Assembly: GCA_965223115.1 (NCBI GenBank)
Contig: OZ244982.1
Span: 930,001 to 994,000, forward strand
Length of the DNA: 64,000 bases
Direction of reading: 5' to 3'
DNA from: CBDCUI01 sp965223115
GTDB taxonomy: Bacteria > Pseudomonadota > Gammaproteobacteria > UBA4575
Shown: positions 45,159 through 54,347 of the stretch, in pieces
How the letters are laid out: each line of letters starts with the position of its first letter
Numbering within the stretch: the first letter of the stretch is position 1
The notes under the pieces: model-generated
What the model was told of the DNA's origin: nothing
What the model saw: the letters and a program-made list of their open reading frames with translations, nothing else
Database searches by the model: none
Translations under genes and position numbers: made by a program

Positions 45159-45591
45159 TTAATTTAAAGCAAAGAATTCTTCTATAAATTCTTTACGCTT
45201 TTGTTTTAAAGTTTCTGTATATTTTCCATTGCGTGGTGTAACCTTTATATATTCCTTCAAAATCAGTTTCGCTCTCTTTTTCTTATAAGTTCGCAGATAG
45301 CATACAATCTGCTCTAATAATGCAATGGCTTATCGATTGGAAACTGAGTAGGTAAAGTTTTGCTTATGCCTGTCACTTGTAGTTCGTTTTCCAGTAATTT
45401 TACCTGCACCGATTATATCTTTTGCTGAAACAAGTAATTTTCTGTCGTTGTTACTGATTGACACTACGAGTTGTCTATTATCATTTTTATGTTTTTTTTG
45501 AGAGTAAAATTGAACCATCACCATCGGTTAATCCTGCAATATAAGCGGCATCTACTTCTGATATTGCATTCACAATTTTGTAATTACTCAT
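45159..45591 (-). pseudogene. LAGLIDADG homing endonuclease, decayed
   Basis: Reading minus from the ATG at 45591: NAISEVDAAYIAGLTDGDGS, the LAGLIDADG helix. The frame then slips (just after GSI) and continues as YSQKKHKNDNRQLVVSISNN, GAGKITGKRT, FTYSVSNR. A TAA (likely from CAA) interrupts it, and it resumes as AIALLEQIVCYLRTYKKKRA to EEFFALN. About 140 residues in all, the size of a single-motif enzyme that works as a dimer. One frameshift and one stop make it a pseudogene. It lies about 60 bp beyond the tmRNA 3' end, on the same strand. Confidence 0.78.
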
Positions 45592-45611
45592 GAGCGCCAA
45601 CTGAATACAGA

Positions 45612-45652
45612 GATTTATTTATCCCTAATTTTAGCATTAGGGATAAATAAAT
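45612..45652 (-). terminator. terminator of the tmRNA gene
   Basis: Arms ATTTATTTATCCCTAA and TTAGGGATAAATAAAT form a 16 bp perfect stem with a short loop directly after the tmRNA 3' end. Confidence 0.8.
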
Positions 45653-45653
45653 G

Positions 45654-46289
45654 TGGTGGAGGCGGCGGGACAGTGATCCAATTCTTTCGAAAAGGGCTGG
45701 ACTATACCTTCATCCAGTTTTTAAACTGGATGCGGGGCGTGTTATTCGCAATTGCGAATCCTAGTACTCGCTCGACTTAAATACTATTTAAGCTCAGCAA
45801 ACCTATGAGTCTCTACAGGGCAAGCCTGAAGTTAGCCTTCTTCTTACCCCTCGGTATTGCCATGCCGTTTAAATAAAGTTTAAACGCCGTCAGGTTTCAC
45901 CGATGTGAGCCCCGTTTTCACCTTACCTTTACAGGTAAGGGCGACCATTGATCGAACCCGCGTCCGCAAATCCTCTGCCGTTGGTACTACATGCTTAGTC
46001 GATCTTTAACTTAGCCACTAAACTCCCGAACGACAGGGCACCTAGTGGGGAGCCTGAAAAAGTTTTAATGGATCCACTTCAGGCAGGCTTCACCACGAGC
46101 TTACTAAGGTTACGCCCGAGTCAGAACCGTAAGCTGAACTGGTCGGACGGCAATAGACTGGTTTTTAAGCAGCTAAAGCGTAGTTGTCATCATTTGCAAC
46201 TATATTTTGCAGCGTGTTTTACGAGGCCAGCTAACATCCTCGGCATGCACCTCAGGTTTCGTAATCCACGTCGAAACCATGTCGCCCCC
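45654..46289 (-). ncRNA. ssrA: tmRNA, interrupted by an intron
   Basis: Transfer-messenger RNA for rescue of stalled ribosomes. The 5' end GGGGGCGACATGGTTTCGAC pairs with the 3' acceptor arm ending CCTCCACCA (CCA encoded) in a 7 bp stem. The tag reading frame at 46165-46197 encodes ANDDNYALAA followed by TAA, a typical gammaproteobacterial tag. Downstream pseudoknot segments (GGGCGTAACCTTAGTAAGC) and the acceptor-side GCGGACGCGGGTTCGAT are present. The T-loop is split by a 280 nt insert at 45671-45950; without it the RNA is 356 nt, a normal length. An AT-rich tract with TATAAT (46314-46319) lies upstream. Confidence 0.96.
45671..45950 (-). mobile_element. group I intron (IC3-like) in the tmRNA T-loop
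   Basis: The T-loop reads GGGTTCGAT, then 280 nt, then TCCCGCC. The 5' exon ends in T and the insert ends in G, as group I splicing requires. P1 is visible: exon CGAT pairs with GTCG (45942-45945) with a U-G pair at the splice site. The core carries GGTGAAACC (45892-45900), TAGAGACT (45808-45815) and TATAGTCC (45699-45706), the conserved P3/P4, R and S elements seen in tRNA introns such as that of Azoarcus. It has no internal reading frame. Confidence 0.93.
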
Positions 46290-46313
46290 GTAGGAACAAA
46301 GTGTAAGTATATA

Positions 46314-46319
46314 ATTATA
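46314..46319 (-). promoter_or_regulatory. candidate -10 element of the tmRNA promoter
   Basis: On the minus strand a TATAAT lies 25 bp before the mature tmRNA 5' end, consistent with a short 5' leader removed by RNase P. I see no clear -35 box. Confidence 0.3.
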
Positions 46320-46436
46320 CTATAAATTTATACCTATATTTGTTGATATTCAGTATAAATCTTTACGTGATTGGACCGCATGTTTTGGTTATGATTCCCG
46401 CCTTCTTCCAACCTATATATAAAGTGTGTCAATTAA

Positions 46437-49400
46437 ATGCTGATCATTGAAGGAGGCAATGCGCTATCTGAATTCCGAGCCCAAATATTGCTATCACAAC
46501 TACAGCGTATTACAGCTAAAATACAGCATTTTTCTGCTCAATATCTACACTTTGTAAAACTCAAACAAGAACTGAACAATGTTGAGTTAGAACATTTAAA
46601 AGCATTACTTACTTATTTGCCTAGAATTGCTGTTACAGATCATGGTTTTAAAGTTTTAATTGTTCCTCGCGTGGGAACGATTTCTGCCTGGTCCTCAAAA
46701 GCTACCGATATCGCGCACAATTGTGGACTACAAAATATTGAGCGCATTGAACGGGGCACCCTATATGAATTTACATTAGTAGATGATCTGAATGAAGAAG
46801 AAATAGATAAAGTTTCTTCTCAACTGCATGATCGCATGACGGAATCCGTTTGTTATTCCGTTGATGATGCGCATGTGTTATTTAAAGAAGAAAAACGTCG
46901 TGAACTTGCCTATGTTGAAATTGATGAAAATCCTAGACAGGCATTACTTAAAGCTGATCGAGAAATGGGGCTGGCTTTAGCCGATGATGAAATTGATTAT
47001 TTGATTGAAAATTATCAGCAGTTGGGCAGGAACCCAACGGATACAGAATTAATGATGTTTGCGCAAGCGAACTCAGAACACTGCAGGCATAAAATTTTTA
47101 ATGCCTCATGGGTTATAGATAAGCAAGCACAAGAATTCAGCTTGTTTGGAATGATACGTAATACTTATAACCATTCTCCTCAAAATATATTGTCAGCATA
47201 TAGTGATAATGCAGCCGTAATTAGTGGCCATGTAGCGAATCGTTTTCACGCTAACACTGAAAATAATACCTATAAGTATGTTAATGAAGAAGTAAACATA
47301 CTTATGAAAGTAGAAACACATAATCACCCCACTGCAATTTCACCTTTCCCAGGTGCAGCTACAGGCTCAGGTGGAGAAATTCGTGATGAAGGTGCAGTAG
47401 GTTGTGGTGGTAGACCAAAAGCAGGCTTATGTGGTTTTTCTGTGTCTAATTTACGCATACCCAATGCAATTCAACCTTGGGAAATTGAATATGGGAAATC
47501 TGATCGTATTGTTTCGGCATTAGATATTATGATTGAAGGTCCAATTGGTGCCGCTTCTTTTAATAATGAATTTGGGCGTCCCAACATATTGGGTTATTTC
47601 AGAACTTTAGAAATTGATACAGAAAACTCATCGAACAACTCAAATGTACGTGGTTATCATAAACCCATCATGATCGCTGGTGGATTAGGAAACGTTCGTA
47701 CACAACATATCGAAAAACAAAAATTTCCTACAGACACTCCCATTGTTGTGCTTGGTGGTCCTGCAATGTTAATCGGCCTGGGTGGGGGTGCGGCTTCATC
47801 CATGTCTAGCGGGAAAAGTACTGAAGATCTTGATTACGCATCTGTGCAGCGAAGTAATGCTGAAATGCAACGTAGATGCCAAGAAGTTATTGAGCAATGC
47901 ACAGTACGGGATGAACTAAGCCCAATCTTATCTATACATGATGTGGGAGCCGGTGGTTTATCGAATGCTATACCTGAATTAATCGACGACGCTGGTTTAG
48001 GTGGTGATTTTGAGTTACGTGAAATCCCCAATGCAGAATCGGGTATGTCGCCGAAAGAAATTTGGTGCAATGAAGCACAGGAAAGATATGTGCTTGCAAT
48101 AGATAAAAACAAGCTGAGTTCTTTTATAGAAATTTGTGAGAGAGAAAGATGTCCTTACGCCATTTTAGGCAATAGCACCTCTAAACAGCAGTTAAAACTA
48201 AGTGACCGTTATTTTGATAATTCTCCTATTGATTTACCAATGGAAGTACTTTTAGGCAAAACACCTAAAATGCAGCGAGATGTTTCAACTTCTAAATCAC
48301 AAATCACTAGCTTTGTGACAAAAGATATAAATATTGATGAAGCTGTAGCAAGAGTTTTGCAACTGCCCACAGTAGCAGCAAAAAACTTCTTAATTACTAT
48401 AGGTGATCGAACGGTTACAGGATTGGTTGCGAGAGATCCATTAGTAGGGCCTTGGCAAGTGCCTGTATCTGACGTGGCTGTTACATGCAGTGCATACCAA
48501 GGCTATACAGGGGAAGCGATGGCAATGGGTGAGCGCACTCCCATAGCATTGTTATCTGGACCTGCATCGGGTCGCATGGCGATTGCTGAAGCAATCACAA
48601 ATATTTTAGCTGCTGACATTAATCAAATTTCAGATATTAAATTATCTGCAAATTGGATGGCAGCAGCTGGTCATTCAGGAGAAGATGCAGAGTTATATGC
48701 AACTGTGCATGCAGTTGGACAAGAATTGTGTCCTGAGTTGGGTATTGCGATACCTGTAGGTAAAGATTCACTTTCTATGCAAAGCGTATGGATGGATGCT
48801 GGTGAAAATAAATCGGTTACTGCACCATTATCTTTAATTATTTCTGCCTTTGCACCGGTCAGTGATGTACGTAATACATTGACACCGGTTATTAATAAAA
48901 ATATTGAAGATAGTAAAATTTTGCTTGTTGATTTAGGTCATCAGAAAAATCGTTTGGGTGGATCTTCGTTAGCACAAGTTTATTCAAAGTTAGGCGATGA
49001 ACCAGCAGATCTTAATTATGCAACAGATTTAACAAATTTGTTTTCTGCAATTGTAGATTTAAAACAACAAAACTTAATTCATGCCTATCACGATCGATCT
49101 GATGGAGGTTTGTTGGTAACAATCTGTGAAATATGTTTTGCAAGTCACGTTGGAATAGATTTTAAAATTGATGAATTAGGGATAGACCCAATTGCAAGTT
49201 TATTCTCCGAAGAGCTTGGTGTTGTCTTTCAAGTATCAAGACAAGATGAAGAAAAAGTTTTAGCTATTCTCAATGAACATGACCTTAGAAATAACACATT
49301 TTGTTTTGGTGAAATCAATAATTCTGATGAAATCGTTATTCACTATAAAGATAAGGAGTTCTATAAAAATGATCGCACAGAATTACTAAAACTATGGATG

Positions 49401-50321
49401 CAAACCAGTTATCACATTCAATCACTCCGCGATAATCCTCAGTGTGCGAAACAGGAATTAGAAGCGATAATAGATAAAAACAATCCTGGATTATCCGCGA
49501 ACTTAACTTTTGCTGTTAATGAAGAAGCACCTCAAATTAAAACAAGCATTCGACCCAAAATAGCTGTTTTGCGTGAGCAAGGGGTAAATGGTCATATGGA
49601 AATGGCAGCTGCGTTTGATCGTGCGGGATTCGATTCAGTCGATGTACATATGACAGATCTTATTCACCATCGACAGAACTTAAAAACATTTCAAGGATTG
49701 GTAGCATGCGGGGGATTTTCCTATGGTGATGTATTAGGAGCCGGAGGAGGATGGGCCAAATCTATTTTATTTAATACTCAGCTGAAAGACGAATTTGCTG
49801 AGTTCTTTTCGCGACAAGATGTCTTCGCTTTAGGTGTTTGTAATGGTTGTCAGATGATGTCGCAATTAAAAGAGTTGATTCCAGGTGCGGAACATTGGCC
49901 AAGGTTTATACGTAATACATCGGAGCAATTTGAAGCGAGACTGGTGATGGTTAAAATACTAGAATCACCATCCATCTTATTTAAAGGCATGGAAAATTCC
50001 ACTTTACCCATTGCAGTCGCACACGGTGAAGGCAAAGCTGAGTGTTCTGATGAAGCTCTAGCACATCTTATCGAGCATAACTTAATTCCAATGCAATATA
50101 TTAATAATACTCTTCAAGTTACTGAAAAATATCCATTTAACCCAAATGGATCGACGCAAGGTGCCACAGCTTTTTGTAACCAGGATGGGCGTTTCACAAT
50201 TATGATGCCACATCCAGAACGCTTATTTAGAGCAGTGCAACATTCATGGCGCCCTGATTCTTGGCAAGAAAATGGGGCGTGGATGAAGATATTCAGAAAT
50301 GCTCGTGAACTTTTTAATTAA
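46437..50321 (+). CDS. purL: phosphoribosylformylglycinamidine synthase, single-chain
   Basis: Purine biosynthesis step 4: FGAR + glutamine + ATP to FGAM. The 1294-residue length is the large gammaproteobacterial form. Domains in order are an N-terminal PurS-like region, two AIRS-type ATP-binding halves (MKVETHNHPTAISPFPGAAT; PVGKDSLSMQSVW), and a C-terminal glutamine amidotransferase (nucleophile in LGVCNGCQMMSQL, His/Glu in PHPERLFRA). It is divergent from the tmRNA gene and lies immediately outside the accessory region. Confidence 0.97.
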   Translation: MLIIEGGNALSEFRAQILLSQLQRITAKIQHFSAQYLHFVKLKQELNNVELEHLKALLTYLPRIAVTDHGFKVLIVPRVGTISAWSSKATDIAHNCGLQNIERIERGTLYEFTLVDDLNEEEIDKVSSQLHDRMTESVCYSVDDAHVLFKEEKRRELAYVEIDENPRQALLKADREMGLALADDEIDYLIENYQQLGRNPTDTELMMFAQANSEHCRHKIFNASWVIDKQAQEFSLFGMIRNTYNHSPQNILSAYSDNAAVISGHVANRFHANTENNTYKYVNEEVNILMKVETHNHPTAISPFPGAATGSGGEIRDEGAVGCGGRPKAGLCGFSVSNLRIPNAIQPWEIEYGKSDRIVSALDIMIEGPIGAASFNNEFGRPNILGYFRTLEIDTENSSNNSNVRGYHKPIMIAGGLGNVRTQHIEKQKFPTDTPIVVLGGPAMLIGLGGGAASSMSSGKSTEDLDYASVQRSNAEMQRRCQEVIEQCTVRDELSPILSIHDVGAGGLSNAIPELIDDAGLGGDFELREIPNAESGMSPKEIWCNEAQERYVLAIDKNKLSSFIEICERERCPYAILGNSTSKQQLKLSDRYFDNSPIDLPMEVLLGKTPKMQRDVSTSKSQITSFVTKDINIDEAVARVLQLPTVAAKNFLITIGDRTVTGLVARDPLVGPWQVPVSDVAVTCSAYQGYTGEAMAMGERTPIALLSGPASGRMAIAEAITNILAADINQISDIKLSANWMAAAGHSGEDAELYATVHAVGQELCPELGIAIPVGKDSLSMQSVWMDAGENKSVTAPLSLIISAFAPVSDVRNTLTPVINKNIEDSKILLVDLGHQKNRLGGSSLAQVYSKLGDEPADLNYATDLTNLFSAIVDLKQQNLIHAYHDRSDGGLLVTICEICFASHVGIDFKIDELGIDPIASLFSEELGVVFQVSRQDEEKVLAILNEHDLRNNTFCFGEINNSDEIVIHYKDKEFYKNDRTELLKLWMQTSYHIQSLRDNPQCAKQELEAIIDKNNPGLSANLTFAVNEEAPQIKTSIRPKIAVLREQGVNGHMEMAAAFDRAGFDSVDVHMTDLIHHRQNLKTFQGLVACGGFSYGDVLGAGGGWAKSILFNTQLKDEFAEFFSRQDVFALGVCNGCQMMSQLKELIPGAEHWPRFIRNTSEQFEARLVMVKILESPSILFKGMENSTLPIAVAHGEGKAECSDEALAHLIEHNLIPMQYINNTLQVTEKYPFNPNGSTQGATAFCNQDGRFTIMMPHPERLFRAVQHSWRPDSWQENGAWMKIFRNARELFN

Positions 50322-50483
50322 CTAATATTTACTATAAAAGCATTTAATTGCTAGGAACAAACGGTAAAATATAAGGACTAATTGGTATTATTTTACAGCC
50401 GTAATCGCTTAATTATTTTTCAACATTGTGATTTGATGTGTATTTATGAAGCGAGATATGCATATAATTGAATAATTCAGGGA

Positions 50484-51086
50484 ATGGCAAGAAGCATGCG
50501 AAATAAAGTAAAAATAGGATTATTTTTCAGTACCTTATTGATTGCACATACTGTATCAGCAGATTGGTATGTAGGTGCTGAATCTATAGAACGTAATGCA
50601 ATTCCTTACCTTGACAGTTTGACTGAAAATACATCTTCAAATTTAAAACAAGAAGAGGATGGTATTTCATTAGTTGGTGGTTATCGAACTAATAGGTTTT
50701 TCTCTATAGAGCTTGAATATCAAGATGAGCTCGCTTTTGGCCTTGATAACATGTTTGCCGGCTCATCTCTGTGGTTCCCTGAGGTTGAGTCAGAAAGTTT
50801 TAAATCAAATGCAGTGTTCTTATCGGGTGTTAGTAATTATTCTATTAATAAAAGCACTATGCTTTATATGAAAGGTGGAATATTTAATTGGGAAATAGAT
50901 TCCGGCTTGCTTAACTCTAATGAAGACCTATTCCCACAGAAATCAAGTGGCACTGATGTTTTCTATGGATTGGGTGCTAACTATAGCCTGAACCCTAGGT
51001 TTGGAATCAGTGCTGAATGGGAACGTTATCAGATGGAAGAGTCTGATGTGGACTATCTGTCTACTGAGCTGCAGTTCAAATTCTGA
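50484..51086 (+). CDS. small outer-membrane beta-barrel protein
   Basis: A 200-residue protein with a signal peptide (IGLFFSTLLIAHTVSA) and an OmpA-like/OmpW-like beta-barrel pattern: DWYVGAESIERN at the mature start, VGGYRTNRFFSIELEYQDEL, GLGANYSLNPRFGISAEWER and a C-terminal STELQFKF ending in Phe, the outer-membrane insertion signal. A second in-frame ATG at 50496 is an alternative start. Function unknown. Confidence 0.78.
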   Translation: MARSMRNKVKIGLFFSTLLIAHTVSADWYVGAESIERNAIPYLDSLTENTSSNLKQEEDGISLVGGYRTNRFFSIELEYQDELAFGLDNMFAGSSLWFPEVESESFKSNAVFLSGVSNYSINKSTMLYMKGGIFNWEIDSGLLNSNEDLFPQKSSGTDVFYGLGANYSLNPRFGISAEWERYQMEESDVDYLSTELQFKF

Positions 51087-51286
51087 TTAGGCCAATAAAT
51101 CTATACCTGATTAGCTTATTTAAGCAAATAAAAAATCATTAAATTCATATTTAGTTGGTCTTAGCACTGGTTTATCTCGATGTAGTAACCATTACATGTG
51201 TTATGGGGGTATATATTGCTTAGATAGAACAAAATTAAACAGTACATATTACTAGTAACACCTTGAAATATACCCATATTTCCCAG

Positions 51287-51313
51287 TTTACAACCTTTTA
51301 TTTAAGCTATAAT
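51287..51313 (+). promoter_or_regulatory. candidate glyA promoter
   Basis: TTTACA and TATAAT separated by 15 bp, 54 bp upstream of glyA. The spacing is short of optimal. No glycine riboswitch was recognised in the 280 bp gap. Confidence 0.35.
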
Positions 51314-51366
51314 TATTAAATTATTCAGTTTATATTTTCAAGAATAGTCTAGGTAGGAGAATAACA

Positions 51367-52647
51367 ATGTTTACAGCAGACATGACCATTGCCAATTTTG
51401 ACAAGGAGCTGACCGATGCCATTAAGTCAGAAATTCGACGTCAAGAAGAGCACGTGGAACTTATCGCTTCAGAAAATTACACAAGTCCACGCGTTATGGA
51501 AGCACAAGGTAGTGTGCTAACCAATAAGTATGCAGAAGGCTATCCTGCCAAGCGTTATTATGGTGGCTGTGAGTATGTTGATGTTGCAGAACAATTAGCG
51601 ATCGATCGAGTTAAAAAACTTTTTGATGCAGATTATGCCAATGTGCAACCACATTCTGGATCACAAGCAAATGCAGCAGTATATCTTGCCTTACTCGAAC
51701 CAAATGACACTATCATGGGTTTAGCATTATCACACGGTGGACATTTAACGCATGGTTGCCCAGTAAACTTCTCTGGTAAAATTTTCAATGCAGTTCAATA
51801 TGGGTTAAATCCGGATACCGGTGAGGTGGATTATGACGAGGTTGAAAAACTAGCTAAAGAACATAAACCTAAAATGATTGTTGCAGGTTTTTCTGCTTAT
51901 TCACGTGTTTGGGATTGGCAACGTTTTAGAGATATTTGTGATGAAGTGGGTGCATTATTTTTTGTAGATATGGCACATGTTTCAGGTTTAATCGCAACGG
52001 GCTTGTATCCTAATCCTGTACCCATTGCTGATGTCGTTACTTCAACCACCCATAAAACCCTACGTGGTCCACGTGGTGGAATTATTTTGGCGCGTGAGAA
52101 TGAGGAAATTACCAAAAAATTAAATTCAATGGTTTTTCCAGGAACACAAGGTGGCCCACTAATGCATGTTATTGCTGGTAAAGCTGTAGCGTTTTTAGAG
52201 GCATTACAACCTGAATTTAAGGAATATCAACAACAAGTATTAAATAATGCTAAAGCTATGGCTGAACAATTTATAAGTCGTGGCTATAAGATAGTATCGG
52301 GTGGCACAGATGATCATCTGTTTTTGCTGGATCTTATTGATAAAGGCATTACAGGAAAAGAAGCAGATGCTGCATTAGGTAAAGCCAATATTACTGTCAA
52401 TAAAAATACAGTTCCTAATGATCCGCAGTCTCCTTTTGTAACAAGTGGTCTACGAATTGGTACTCCAGCTGCGACAACTCGTGGCTTTAAAGAGCAAGAA
52501 TGTAAAGATTTAGTTAATTGGATCTGCGATATCTTGGATGATCTAGAAAATACGGAAACAATTGATCGAGTAAAAAATCAAGTATTGGATCTTTGTAAGA
52601 GGTTCCCTGTTTACAGTGCAGGTTCAACACAACAAGCGGTGGCTTAA
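51367..52647 (+). CDS. glyA: serine hydroxymethyltransferase
   Basis: PLP enzyme interconverting serine and glycine with tetrahydrofolate, supplying one-carbon units. Family motifs: HVELIASENYTSPRVMEAQG, YAEGYPAKRYYGGCEYVD, NVQPHSGSQANAAVY, MAHVSGLIATGLYPNP and the PLP lysine in STTHKTLRGPRGG. The length of 426 residues is standard and the start has an AGGAG ribosome site. nrdR follows 33 bp later, the usual glyA-nrdR order. Confidence 0.98.
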   Translation: MFTADMTIANFDKELTDAIKSEIRRQEEHVELIASENYTSPRVMEAQGSVLTNKYAEGYPAKRYYGGCEYVDVAEQLAIDRVKKLFDADYANVQPHSGSQANAAVYLALLEPNDTIMGLALSHGGHLTHGCPVNFSGKIFNAVQYGLNPDTGEVDYDEVEKLAKEHKPKMIVAGFSAYSRVWDWQRFRDICDEVGALFFVDMAHVSGLIATGLYPNPVPIADVVTSTTHKTLRGPRGGIILARENEEITKKLNSMVFPGTQGGPLMHVIAGKAVAFLEALQPEFKEYQQQVLNNAKAMAEQFISRGYKIVSGGTDDHLFLLDLIDKGITGKEADAALGKANITVNKNTVPNDPQSPFVTSGLRIGTPAATTRGFKEQECKDLVNWICDILDDLENTETIDRVKNQVLDLCKRFPVYSAGSTQQAVA

Positions 52648-52680
52648 TTAAGGCTTATTTGTAAATTTCATTGATAAGTA

Positions 52681-53199
52681 ATGCGTTGTCCATTTTGTCG
52701 CTCTGCAGACACTAAAGTTGTAGATTCACGCTTGGCGAGTGAAGGTGATCAAGTGCGCCGTCGCAGAGAATGTTTACACTGTAAAGAACGCTTCACGACA
52801 TACGAGTCTGCAGAAAAAAATTTGCCAAGAGTTGTTAAGCGTGATGGAAGAAGAGAACCATTTAATGAAGAAAAACTACGTAAAGGGATTACGTTAGCTT
52901 GTGAAAAAAGACCAATTCCAACCGAGAAAATAGATGCAACTATTAATCGAATTTCTCATAAGGCATTAGGCATAGGAGAACGTGAGATTCCAGCAAATTT
53001 AATTGGCGAGTGGGCTATGCTGGAATTACGGTCTATTGATCAAGTTGCTTATGTTCGTTTCGCCTCTGTATACCGCAGCTTTGAAGATGTGCAAGCATTT
53101 AAAGATATTATTGATAGAGTTGAAAACGATTTAACACCAGAAATGCTTGAAAATCAGCTTTCATTAATATCCGACGATTTCGATAAAAGCACACATTAA
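52681..53199 (+). CDS. nrdR: transcriptional repressor NrdR
   Basis: Represses ribonucleotide reductase genes according to dATP/ATP level. The N-terminal zinc ribbon (MRCPFCRSADTKVVDSR, then CLHCKERFTTYE) and the ATP-cone domain (VVKRDGRREPFNEEKLRKGI) are both complete. The 172-residue length is slightly above the usual 150-160. It is packed between glyA and ribD as in many gammaproteobacteria. Confidence 0.97.
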   Translation: MRCPFCRSADTKVVDSRLASEGDQVRRRRECLHCKERFTTYESAEKNLPRVVKRDGRREPFNEEKLRKGITLACEKRPIPTEKIDATINRISHKALGIGEREIPANLIGEWAMLELRSIDQVAYVRFASVYRSFEDVQAFKDIIDRVENDLTPEMLENQLSLISDDFDKSTH

Positions 53200-53219
53200 T
53201 TCACTGGCACAAAGTCAGT

Positions 53220-54338
53220 ATGCAACAAGTACTTAATGATCAAGCTTATATGGCTGAGGCAATACGCCATGCGTATAAAGGCCTATATACAGTCAGAATT
53301 AACCCTAGAGTAGGGTGCGTTATCGTTAAGCAAAACAGAATTGTTGCATCTGGATTTCATGAATACTACGGACATAATCATGCCGAAGTAGTTGCTTTAG
53401 ATAGCGCAAAAGATGATGTTAGTGGCGCAACTGCTTATGTGACGCTAGAGCCTTGTTCACACCATGGCAATACGCCTCCCTGTGTTGAAGCGTTAGTTCG
53501 CGCCAAGCTTTCAAGAGTTGTAATCGCGACTTTGGATCCAAATCCACTAGTGAATGGAAAGGGAATACGTTATTTAAATGCACATAAAATTACAACCACT
53601 AAAAGCATTCTTCAAAATGAGGCTTTAGAACTTAATAAAGGCTTTATAAAACGCATAACAACTAATTTGCCGTATGTAACTATTAAGTCTGCAATAAGTA
53701 TGGATGGTAAAACAGCACTGGCTTCAGGAGAAAGCAAATGGATTACTAGTGCGGCTGCACGTGAAGATGTACAAAAATTGCGTGCGCGTAGCTGTGCAAT
53801 ACTGACTGGTATTGGGACAGTAATAAGCGACGACCCATCACTTAATGTACGTTTATCTGAGAAGGAATTAGGTATTACTGCACAATTTGAACAACCTTTA
53901 AGAGTAGTAGTTGATAGTCATTTACGTATACCAATAGATGCCAAATTACTTAATTTGCCTGGTAAAGTGATTGTTTATACTTGCTCTACTGATAAAGAAA
54001 AAATAGCTGCTTTAAAAAATGTTAATACTGAGGTGGTTATAGTATCTTTTGAAAAAAAACATGTAGATTTAACAGAATTAATGTCAGATTTAGCCAAAAA
54101 AGGTGTTAATGAGATATTAGTTGAAGCGGGGCCTACATTAGTAGGCAGTCTTTTAGAGCAAAACTTAGCAGATGAGCTAACTATTTATATTGCACCGCAT
54201 TTATTAGGTGATGCGAGTAAAGGGCTTGCAAACCTGCCTTCTATAATTACCATGCAAGAACGAATAAATTTAAAATTACTCGAAACTAATATTATTGATA
54301 CTGATATTAAAATTAGAGCAAAACCAATTACTAATTAA
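53220..54338 (+). CDS. ribD: bifunctional riboflavin biosynthesis deaminase/reductase
   Basis: Second and third steps of riboflavin synthesis. The N-terminal deaminase domain shows the zinc site HAEVVALD and LEPCSHHGNTPPC. The C-terminal NADPH-dependent reductase shows TIKSAISMDGKTALASGESK and LVEAGPTLVGSLLEQNLAD. The 372-residue length is normal. It is followed 9 bp later by the Ntn-hydrolase gene and then ribE. Confidence 0.97.
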   Translation: MQQVLNDQAYMAEAIRHAYKGLYTVRINPRVGCVIVKQNRIVASGFHEYYGHNHAEVVALDSAKDDVSGATAYVTLEPCSHHGNTPPCVEALVRAKLSRVVIATLDPNPLVNGKGIRYLNAHKITTTKSILQNEALELNKGFIKRITTNLPYVTIKSAISMDGKTALASGESKWITSAAAREDVQKLRARSCAILTGIGTVISDDPSLNVRLSEKELGITAQFEQPLRVVVDSHLRIPIDAKLLNLPGKVIVYTCSTDKEKIAALKNVNTEVVIVSFEKKHVDLTELMSDLAKKGVNEILVEAGPTLVGSLLEQNLADELTIYIAPHLLGDASKGLANLPSIITMQERINLKLLETNIIDTDIKIRAKPITN

Positions 54339-54347
54339 GCCATAAAA

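Noticed and set aside
45330..45524. Independent 64-residue gene on the minus strand
   Set aside because: It is the middle part of the LAGLIDADG pseudogene; the true start and end lie in other frames on either side.
46068..46325. Plus-strand 85-residue reading frame
   Set aside because: It runs antisense through the tmRNA gene, whose structure and tag frame are unmistakable.
45590..46330. tRNA gene near the acceptor-like GCGGACGCGGGTTCGAT
   Set aside because: The tRNA-like half belongs to tmRNA; the T-loop is completed by the segment at 45654-45670 after the intron.
51087..51366. Glycine riboswitch upstream of glyA
   Set aside because: No tandem aptamer core or GGAGAG-type motif could be found in the gap.
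53200..53219. FMN riboswitch before ribD
   Set aside because: Only 20 bp separate nrdR and ribD, far too short for an FMN element.
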